Assembly: GCA_033032175.1 (NCBI GenBank)
Contig: CM065316.1
Location: 962,115 to 1,026,114, forward strand
DNA: 64,000 nucleotides
From: Saturnia japonica
Lineage: Eukaryota; Arthropoda; Insecta; Lepidoptera; Saturniidae
Direction: 5' to 3'
The notes below the pieces were generated by a model that worked only from the letters and a program-made list of their open reading frames with translations, made no database searches and had not been told where the DNA came from. The translations under genes and the position numbers were made by a program. Shown piece by piece: positions 55,479 to 64,000 of this stretch; the first letter of the stretch is position 1, and each line of letters opens with the position of its first letter.

Positions 55479-57126
55479 CTAACGTCCCGGTGATGAGGGC
55501 AGATTCAGAATCATGTCCTGCTTGAGCAGCCTCCGCGCCAGGGACTCACTGCCGCGGGGCGCGGGGGAGGGCGCAGCGGGGGAGATTGCTGGGGTGCATT
55601 GGAAAGTACGATGTGAGAGCGGCGTAAGAGGGGCGAGGTAGTCGGTCGCGGAGGAAGCGATGTCGCGGCCGGCTGGCGACGTGCTCTGCTGTTTATTCCT
55701 ATTATAAATTTAAAAAATACGACTTAAGACTGTTGTCCACGTAGCGTCTCATCATACGCAAGATTTCGCCATTTGTAGATTGTTGTACGCTTGCTTGTAG
55801 CTTGCGTATAAATAAACGAAGCGGCGAGGTCGCATTTGTGTAGTAGCAAGCACTCATCGCGCAGTCTGAATAGCAGCATGTCAAAATGTTTAGATGAAAC
55901 TTTCTTTGTAATGATGGCCTCGGCCGTCAATTTTGTTCATATTATTGAGCAATGTCCTTGTCTATATAATAACAGAATACTCAAAAAATATATCAAGTTT
56001 ATAGTCTTTTCAAAGTATGGATGAAGCCAATCCATTCTACATCTGCAAAGCCTAGTGGGGGGATTGGCTCTCAAGTGTAGCTGCCGGAACATAAATATTA
56101 GGAGCTTGGTGACAGATTTACAACAACAAGGTAATAAGATAAATGGTTTTATCACTATGTTTTCCTTCACCGTTTCGAAGACACGTCGATCGACATAGTA
56201 CCCGAGCACCAGCGAGCTACAGTGGCAGTGAGTGTGTGAATACTCACAGAGTCTGAAGAGGCACTCGCAGTAGGCAGGTGGCGGAGACAGCACGGAACTG
56301 GTAGCGACGCCGCACGAGGAACGACATGCGCAGTACGACGACCACCGCGGTCGCCACGCATCTGCAACCAGGCCACCGATGTTCACACGCGACCAATAAA
56401 TACTACGAGTGTGTGGATAATTACAACTTACGAATTTCATATTGTTCGTACTTTTTACGAAAATTTCAACGACACCTCAATTGTTTTACGTTCTTAGTAA
56501 AAATAAAAAAAATCACTCTTCTCAAAATGTCTGGAATCATCTAGAATGTACTCGAAACATCGAATATGTTGTCATAGGTTCGAGGAAGAATTACTTTTAT
56601 TCAAACATACCAAAACCTTATCGCTCAAATTGCGTCAAGTATGATCTAAAAATAGATTGTTCCCCTACTTTTAAAAACGATAACTTATGTTCTTTACAAG
56701 ATCAAGTACTTTCTAGTGATTTCGAGATCGTTTCATTTGACTATATAAGCGAGCCGTATCGGAACCCAAGAGTTATATTTTTACCAGAGAAGTAGAAACA
56801 TCAAGCGATATAGAAAAAAAAACATATATAAGAGGACCGTAGGTTCAGCCGTTTGTGAGCTACGTTGCCACAGAGAGAAACACAGACACGTTAAACTTAT
56901 AACACTCTCTTTTTGAGTGGGGGGTTAAAAAATAGTAAAGGCTACGCGTCACTCACTTGAACCTATTCTTGCCTCTGCTCTGCGGCACGCTCCTCGAGGA
57001 GGGCAACCTGAGGTTCCTCTCGAGCTGGTTGTACCCGTCCAACACACGCTGCAGATACCTCTTCTGCCACACCAGCGCCTTGCGACAACTCTCCAGTCGC
57101 AGACATCTGCAGTGCAGGAAACGGAT
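55479..57126 (-). CDS. plp: Pericentrin-like protein, C-terminal exons with PACT motif (partial)
   Basis: Three minus-strand exons: 57126-56957, 56361-56248 and 55698-55479, with matching phases and a TAG at 55479-55481; 167 residues. The first reads FLHCRCLRLESCRKALVWQKRYLQRVLDGY, close to the PACT motif that targets pericentrin and AKAP450 to centrosomes and, in insects, pericentrin-like protein to centrioles and basal bodies. The second is basic and hydrophobic (ATAVVVVLRMSFLVRRRYQFR), as in the rest of that domain. The last is Pro/Ser-rich (SPAAPSPAPRG) and ends MILNLPSSPGR. Upstream exons are not recognised in the window; they either lie past 64000 or among the introns to the right. AKAP9-type proteins share the domain but are not known from insects. 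Confidence 0.7.
56020..56170 (+). repeat. Dispersed repeat ('gtagctgccgga' family), copy 3
   Basis: Matches 2290-2470 in order: 'ggattggctctcaagtgtag', 'ctgccggaaca', 'gagcttggtgacagat' and 'tatgttttccttcacc'. It lies between the last two pericentrin-like coding exons. Confidence 0.6.
56442..56795 (+). other. 117-codon open frame in a pericentrin-like intron, unassigned
   Basis: Reads IEYVVIGSRKNYFYSNIPKP then FEIVSFDYISEPYRNPRVIF. The amino-acid mix is protein-like, but no domain is recognised. Downstream (56800-56930) is text typical of an old retroelement tail, so it may belong to a repeat. Confidence 0.3.
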
Positions 57127-59198
57127 CTGCCGACAAAGATTTTTTGTTAACACCAATTACTTTAAATGACGAAGGAAAGTAGGCAATAATCTGTTGTTTT
57201 TTTAGATATTCCTCTCTACTTGGGACAGTTCGACTGGGGAATATCTTCACCCTACAGAAGATCGACGCTAAATAACCTAGTTTGTTTTGCTACGGTGAGT
57301 AGAGTTTCCAGAACTCCTTGGGCTAGTGGTCGGCAACGCGCTATTTATACCTATGGTGTTTGCCACTTGCCATCATGTGGATCGTAAGCTTAATTTCCAC
57401 ATTAGTTGTATATTAAAAAACCTTCACGGAAAGTTATTATTGAAAGATTTGAAGCTATATCTTGCGACATGGCGAGCTAGTATACTATTACTTATATTCT
57501 TTGTTATTACAATAGGCGTAGTTAAGGGGAGGGCACCCTGCAAAACTTATCGCTTACCCTAAAAAAATCGATAGTATTGAAGGAATGTACAGTTTTTTCT
57601 TATAATCTTTATAAAGGGGTGGGTTATCACCACCAACCCACCCCTTATGAAAATTTACTAGCTACGGCATAATCGAATTTTAAATACAAAAGCGAAAATA
57701 ATGACAACGGAAAAACAAAACCACATACATATATGAGATATCCCATAACTGAATAATTACCTATATGAAATAAATAGTAAACGTAAAAGAGACAACTAAT
57801 GATTTTATTTGAATCTTTCAATGTAACTGAGTTCGATAAAGGAAAATACCGTGATGGAACCTTCGCATGGTTGTAAGGCATTTTCCGATGCCCGCCTGGG
57901 CACAACCTGGGTGTGAGCTCACACCGTCATCTGACACCCCGGCTAAACCAATAAAGGAATAATATCATAAACCTTTTACTCAAAACTTCTTGCAATTCTT
58001 TCGAAAAATTAAAAATGAATTTCGATATGACACATCTCAAAACTGTCCGTGTGACAGCACCTAATTTACAAATCCGCGAATTTTTTGTACCGTATTGTTT
58101 TTTATGAATATTTAATACACAATTATTTAAATTAAATTATTTATAATGTGCACTTAGCAACAAGATTGATTGGCAGAGGAAATATGGAGGCAGCGAAGAT
58201 TGATGCACTCAAAATATCAGATATGGTGTAAGATATCTCATTTTGAAACGTTTCTTAGGTGTTCTAAAGGGCGGTACCCGTACGTACCTGTAAATTGTAT
58301 TGTGTGGAACACGTTAAATGTGCATATTACATCCCCTATCCCGTATGAATTTGGGAAACATTTTGAAATATATTTAATATGACATAGACGAACTTAGATG
58401 AGAAATTCAAAAATCGTCACCTATTCCTCTATATTGTTAGGTTCTATGTACAAGAGTTGACCATTGTATGTTTTAACTTTGAATATGTACTACCTACATG
58501 CCCCGTTTTACTGCAAAGAAGAATAGTGCTTACACGAATATATTCGTATTTTTTATGATGCACTTAATTTATTATACTGAGAGAAAAAATATTTCCTTAA
58601 AACGATAAAATTGTTAGTTTAGCCTTTAACGTAGGACCCATCAATATCTATAAGTACGTCTATTACAAAGAGGGTAATGTTCATAGGAGGTAATATCTGA
58701 AACTATGAATCCGATTCAAGAAATTCTGTACACTAACAGGAAGCTACATTATTCCTGAATGTTGTCGACTAATTTTTATTGCCATAAAATTTTATATTAT
58801 AGTTAACGCAAACGAAATCACGATCGGTTGCTATTTACATACAAGTAAGGTAAAAGATTATTTTTATCTAGATTTGCTATCGAGAAATAATAAATATCGG
58901 CCAACTCTAACAACCGGGAAGGCGACTTTGCTTCCTTATTTATATTTAAAAAAAAAAACAAATTCCAGTGATTTTTTTTTTTTTATTAGAGTCATATGAA
59001 AATATTTATAGAGACATATTGTTAAAAGTAAATCTAAATACAAAGTTTCATCTCTTCGAATATCGTGTATCTGTTCCCGTAAGGATCTCGTTCATAGCAT
59101 TTACATTCGGAGGACTGCTATGGTGTGCATCCACATTCAAAGTATTAAGTCATTCAAAATGATTTGTAACAATAATAAAAGCGAAATGTTCGTGTAGC
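57127..59198. other. Between the pericentrin-like exons and the two-segment membrane-protein gene
   Basis: Mostly AT-rich. A possible retroelement tail lies around 57840-57960. A 70-codon plus-strand frame at 58170-58382 has no recognisable motif. Confidence 0.4.
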
Positions 59199-62100
59199 AT
59201 GTGCGGCGACCATCCCTCCTTCACAAAGACCGAACTCAACATGAAGGAGACGGAACCGGATGAGAAAGAGAGACCAAAGGAGAGAATATCCTTGTCCTAT
59301 TCCAAGATATCTCCCACCGTGAGTACTTATAAAGTTACCTTAGTTTAACTGATAAACAAAATTAAAAATCATAAAAGTCAGAAAAGGTAAATACTATGAA
59401 ATTTCCGTAGAATCCCACTTAGTTTTTTTTTCTCACTTCAAAAAATAGGAAAAAACAGACATTCCACTGGTCACATTTTTTGAAGTTTGCTTCTGAAGAA
59501 TCGATTTTCATGTAAGGTTAAGGCATGGACATTTTATTAGTGAAATTTATAAGTGTTAAACAAAAAGCGTTACGTTTTTCTGCGCAACTTTCAGTTTGAA
59601 ATCATGTATGTGTATCTCCACATATATCATCATATTGTATTTTGTATCAGTCATTCAGTCAATCAATCACCTCTTTGCCTATTGCTTATTCAGAGACTAT
59701 CGTACTTAATTAGTAAACTCCAGTCGCGCGTCTAAGCTGACACACACACAAACTTTTTGTTTATTGTTATGACGTGCGCTGTTGATGTACGATAAATCTT
59801 TATATTTATTGTTAAGGTCTTAATAAGTTAAGTTTAATATGATGTATAAATGGAATAAATAATTTAGTTTCGCTTTGTTGACAGTCTTCTCGTACTGAAC
59901 GCGTGGAGCGTGTAGAGCGTGAAAGGGAGAAGGCGCGGACGCGGTCGGAACACGAGCTGCGTGCGTTGAACAGTGAGCGAGTCGCGCGCTCGCTCGTGCT
60001 CATGCACCGGCCCGACATCGACATCTCCGTGCGTCGCAACCGGGCGCTCGTACAAGGTTATTTAATAAGCTTTTCTTATCTATTCTCTCATTATACAACT
60101 CAACGTCTCTCTGTCTGTCTCGTCTGTTTATATTCTTTTCGCGCAAAAACCCCTTATCAGATTTACATGGTTATTTTTTTTTAATTCACAGCTATGCTAT
60201 CTGGCCAGGTTATAGGATATATTTTTTTAGATAAAGTTTTATTTGAGTTTATGACTAAAATGGTAAATTAATTGGAAATAAGACGCTTTTAGGACGATCA
60301 TATGGCTTACGCTGAGTAAACCATATAGTCACATCTTAGCATTCCATGGATTCACCGTGCGGGTGTCAGGTCCATAGTGAACTTGCAACCCAGGTGTAGG
60401 TTGAGGAGACCCCCTTATAATGCTCATCAGCGCTCACCTTGACTGCCCGCGATATCCTCCCCGCCAAGCCAGATTTGGTAAGAGCCTGTTAATGCTGCTT
60501 TAGATACCCGTTCTAAAATAGAACTTATTGCAGTTCTCGACAAGCCGAGGTCTTTTCGCAAGTTATAGAGAGATTTCACTGGAATACCTCTCGCTCCCAC
60601 TTCTACCGCATACAAGTTAATCGCATATACGTGTTTGGTTCGGTTAGGTTAGGCAATTCATGTCTATCCATCTATCTTCCAATTATAGGAAGGATTTTTT
60701 TCTTATTATATTACCAAATGAATTCCTGCTCTTTTTAAATTAATTATTTTAACTGCTCCTCGTGTGCAATCATGTCAAACTCTTATATTTAAGATTGCAT
60801 TTGTTTAGTCTTTTTTTTGCTGGTAAGCTTATAATTTGTCAGAATGTAAATCTTGTTGGTGTTTTTATTATAAATAAATAAATAAGCATTTTCGTCTTTA
60901 AAATAACCGGGAGCGGGGATAGCACGAATCGCGAATATTCCCCATCGACGGAATTCTGTAGTCAACGCGAGCGCAGCCGCGGGCACAGCTCGTAATGGAT
61001 ATGCGCATATATACATGCATCACCGCGTTTTTATGACACTGACTCCTAGTAACTACACCAAAATCACTATTTAAAGAAGAAATGGAATAAAAACTTCCGC
61101 AGCAACGATCTTTTGAACATTATTATTCTAGAAATTCGATAGTGATAGAGCCTTCCGATTATTCTGTAATTGTTTATAAATAACCTTTAACCGCAGTGAC
61201 CTCTTAACATCAAGTAAGGTGTATACCTGTTTACAACTTCATACCATTAAAAAAGACAAGTAAATGAAGCTTGTATAACTCTATTTTTTGTATATGACTA
61301 AATATCTTAATGTAAAAATGGGTTTATGATAACAGCGGCAGTTGGGAGTTTCCGTTGGCCGCCATACCTGGTGGCCGTGTGGGTGCTCGTGCTACTCCTG
61401 ACGCATCTCCTACACTGCCTCGTCAACGTGCTCGAACGAACGCTTCCAGCTCTCAAGTAAGCAAAACATGGTTGCGCGTAATTTTGAATCCGTGATATCT
61501 TCTACGGTTTATATCTAAATTGTATAATGTAAAGGACAATTTTAATCTACATTAAATGGCCAAGTTAACCAACATATTTATCTGGATAAAGATTAATACT
61601 GAATTGGCGAAAATAACTTCGCGAATAATCGAATATTTTTATTATTATTTTGAATGTAAAAATGGTCACTGTGAGTCAACTTTAGGATATGCCATCACGG
61701 ACTTTTCTCTATGTTTTTGGCTGAACTAGAATTCTTAGTACATTATTTTGATGAATCTCTTAAGGCTTAGCCGGCGTAAGTCATGTAAGCGGCCCACAAA
61801 TCGATTTATTGACAACTTGATTACAAAACCTTGTATTTTCTCTACTAAATATATAAAAACTTAATTGTAATGTATTGTATACACAAACCTTCCATTAAAA
61901 AAAAAAACTAAGCGACAGTAAAAACCGTATATATAATCGTTGCGTGGTTTAGAAGAAGTACGCGGAAAGACAGACGCGGATAGCGACTTTCTTTTTTACG
62001 ATGTATTGATGGCGAAATATTATATTATATTATTACCTATTTCCTAGAATTTAAAATTGTTTTTGATTTATTAATAAAAGAAAAAAAAAATTCCTTTTAA

Positions 62101-63336
62101 AAAAATGTATATTCTCTCACTAATTCACAACAGCTTTTGAAACTAGAAATAAAATCTAAATATTTAATCATTTTTATAAAAACTTAAAAGAGCAGTAATT
62201 AATATATATTAATATATAATATATAATAGTAATATTTTGGTGAAAAGATAATCATGAGAATTTAATACTTAGGGTTAGAATTATCCAATACGTAAGTAAG
62301 TTGCCCAAGAAACGCAGTCAGAGGGCAGCCCTAGTGCGTATTTACATACCGAACGGCTGCAGGTAGTTATGTCAAGAACACTGCCGAGATAAGATACTGT
62401 TTACTTTAGTGTGTAGTGTAGTGTAGCAACGTGCTACCTCGTCCCCGCCAACGATTAAAACATAGGACGGTCGCGCACGAACTTGTACGATTATAAAGAA
62501 TATCTTTTTCATACGGTTTTGTAATAAACTTTTTATTATTTTGATTGTGAAGTTTGTTTAATAACTTGACCTCCGTGGATGACATTAATGCCAACATTAA
62601 GTACATTTTGTTTGACCTCGAGAGCCGAAGGATTAACAATAAATTGGTATTAAAAAAAGTTACGAAACATTGACCTTCGATTTTTCAAGATATTTGTTTT
62701 TTTTTTTAATAAAAAAATTTGTCCTCAAACCATGAATTCTCGAACTAAATCTAACAACGCCAAAAAAATTTGTTCACAATCCATGAATTCTCGAACATAT
62801 CTAAGAACGCCATCAATATCTAGATTCATTCATAATATCGTTCACTGTCAATCTAAACTATCTTTTCGATAATTATTCACTAGTCCTACTAAATTTATCC
62901 ATCATTTCCAAGTTTTAAGTTTTACTTCACAAATCTAATAATTATCTCCAATACTTATTTCACAAATCTAATATTTATCACCAATATGTATTTCACGAAT
63001 CTAATATATACCACCGGTATTTATTTAGCGAAGTAAAAATAAGACGTTTAAATGATAAATCTCAACAGGAACGTATGCGGATACTTCCGCTCGTGGACTG
63101 AGGTGTCGTGGAGGGCGGAGCGCGAGGGCTCGTCACGAGTGTGCTCGGCGGGCCTGGCTTGCCTGACAGGGCTACTCTACTCCCTTTACTTTGGACTGTA
63201 CGGTCTGCACGCGTTAGCACTCTGGTCTGTGGAGCCTCTCTGCTCGGACGCAGGAGCGGTTCTGGACGAGCGCATCGAACCCAAGATTACGAATTACGAC
63301 GAGGATACCACCACCAACGCCACTCCGAATACTTAG
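59199..63336 (+). CDS. Unrecognised protein with two hydrophobic segments (4 exons)
   Basis: Exons 59199-59318, 59885-60056, 61336-61456 and 63069-63336 join in phase to a 226-residue product ending at TAG. Residues 1-97 are charged and likely cytosolic (KETEPDEKERPKER, then RVEREREKARTRSEHELRAL). A hydrophobic segment lies at about 107-130 (YLVAVWVLVLLLTHLLH) and a second at about 165-193 (GLACLTGLLYSLYFGLYGLH). The tail is acidic with NATPNT, a possible N-glycosylation site. I do not recognise the family. The start is uncertain: an AG at 59196-59197 could be an acceptor, and the gene could begin earlier. A polyadenylation signal AATAAA follows at 63540. Coding exons are GC-rich compared with the introns, supporting a real gene. 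Confidence 0.65.
60300..60620 (-). pseudogene. Retroelement protein fragment
   Basis: Minus-strand frame 60615-60427 reads AVEVGARGIPVKSLYNLRKDLGLSRTAI, resembling C-terminal fragments seen in lepidopteran reverse-transcriptase-like proteins. It is short and ends in a stop. It lies in intron 2 of the membrane-protein gene. Confidence 0.45.
60880..60995 (+). repeat. Dispersed repeat family B, end fragment
   Basis: Ends 'gagcgcagccgcgggcacag' and contains 'ataaccgggagcggggatag', matching 45715-45790. Confidence 0.65.
61457..62713. other. Intron 3 of the membrane-protein gene, nothing recognised
   Basis: Very AT-rich. No element ends or exon identified. Confidence 0.45.
62714..62812. repeat. 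Two-copy 49-50-bp direct repeat
   Basis: The unit containing 'ccatgaattctcgaac' and ending 'aacgcc' occurs twice in tandem with several mismatches. Confidence 0.75.
62922..63035. repeat. 33-34-bp tandem repeat, about 3.4 copies
   Basis: The unit 'cttatttcacaaatctaata' plus 'tttatcaccaata' repeats with mismatches. The array ends about 35 bases before the exon-4 acceptor at 63068. Confidence 0.75.
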
Positions 63337-63539
63337 ATTGTGACCCTTTATATCCAGGCAGTTTTTGATTATATCGATATATGAATATAGTGCTGTTTCG
63401 TCTTTAGAGGTTTGAACACTTGCCAAAATCAGCAGTACCTATGTAAAATTAAAGAAATATGATAATTTAAAATGTTTAAATGAATCAAAATTTTATTAAA
63501 TTGGATTTAAAATGTTTTTTATGTGCCTTGTGATAATTA

Positions 63540-63545
63540 AATAAA
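63540..63545 (+). terminator. Polyadenylation signal AATAAA of the membrane-protein gene
   Basis: Canonical hexamer about 200 bases after the stop codon at 63334-63336, followed by a T-rich stretch (gtttgggttta). It is the best candidate for 3'-end formation. Confidence 0.55.
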
Positions 63546-64000
63546 TGATTTCAGATTAGTTTGGGTTTATTTAATAATCAAGATAGTAATAGGATATTAA
63601 AATGAAATTGACTTTATAGCCCCAGGGAATTACCGAGAGTTGGAAGAATTGTGAAGGTACCGCCATCGAGGCCATTCCAGTAACTATATAGAGCGATATG
63701 TAGGCATTATCTGCAAAGCTTTCTGATAATATCAACAACAAAAAATTTGGTCCTGTTAAGTTTTCATTGTCCGTAGGCACTGTGGTGTAGACAGACGGCA
63801 AGTTTCGACCCTCTTCTTAAATTCCTCTTACATCCCTTAGTAATGAAACATAAATAAATTCTTAACATCTATATCTCCATTTTATACTTATACTATAACA
63901 TTAGAAAAAAAAAAACATTAAAATAATTTACTAAGTTTTTTTATTAGTTTTTAATCAATCAAGACTCACAAATTACTGTGACAGATTTTTACCATACCTA
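63546..64000. other. Right edge, nothing recognised
   Basis: AT-rich. A 76-codon minus-strand frame at 63571-63801 has no motif or splice support. Confidence 0.4.

Noticed and set aside
59812..60055. Minus-strand Arg/Ser-rich frames
   Set aside because: They are shadows of plus-strand exon 2 of the membrane-protein gene, which has proper AG and GT borders and in-phase neighbours.
1..64000. CRISPR array, rRNA genes, bacterial operons
   Set aside because: No spaced direct repeats of the right form, no rRNA-like sequence, and all real genes have introns.

Overview
The window looks like insect nuclear DNA, most likely from a moth or butterfly. It is AT-rich, has long introns with GT-AG splice sites, and is full of the short dispersed repeats, MITEs, LINE tails and Tc1/pogo/Ty3 elements typical of lepidopteran genomes. 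I cannot name the species. No bacterial operons, CRISPR arrays or rRNA genes were seen.

Layout. From 27676 down to 566, and running off the left edge, is a 22-exon stretch of Sec31 on the minus strand; Sec31 is the outer-coat COPII subunit. Every intron phase agrees and 1,114 codons are present. The introns hold most of the MITEs, two copies of one solo-LTR family, and several LINE tails. From 28652 to 33397 is a complete Ty3/gypsy LTR retrotransposon on the minus strand. Its LTRs differ at one base, it has a 4-bp target duplication, and its primer site and CHCC Gag finger point to the CsRn1/Kabuki clade. Its pol reading frame is broken in several places. At 34873-36289 lies a small, gene-less LTR element (TRIM-like) with a tRNA-Trp-type primer site, and its right LTR is itself interrupted.

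From 37141 to 51207 on the plus strand is a 12-exon coiled-coil gene, best read as CFAP210 (CCDC173), a microtubule inner protein of cilia and sperm flagella. Its first intron contains an intact Tc1-type transposon (DD34E). Its third intron contains a pogo-type transposon (DD35D with a C-terminal PHD-like finger) broken by one TGA codon. Two tRNA-like SINE pieces lie in later introns.

From 57126 down to 55479 on the minus strand are the last three coding exons of a pericentrin-like protein carrying a PACT centrosome-targeting motif. From 59199 to 63336 on the plus strand is a four-exon gene for an unrecognised protein of about 226 residues with two hydrophobic segments.

How the genes relate. 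Sec31 acts in ER-to-Golgi transport, CFAP210 in axonemes, and the pericentrin-like protein at centrosomes and basal bodies. Sec31 and CFAP210 are divergent and separated by about 9.5 kb that is mostly transposons. CFAP210 and the pericentrin-like gene converge. I see no functional cluster and no clear new multi-gene system. The most interesting signals are the young but coding-broken LTR element next to a gene-less element sharing its primer type, the near-intact DNA transposons inside CFAP210, and the uncharacterised two-segment membrane protein.
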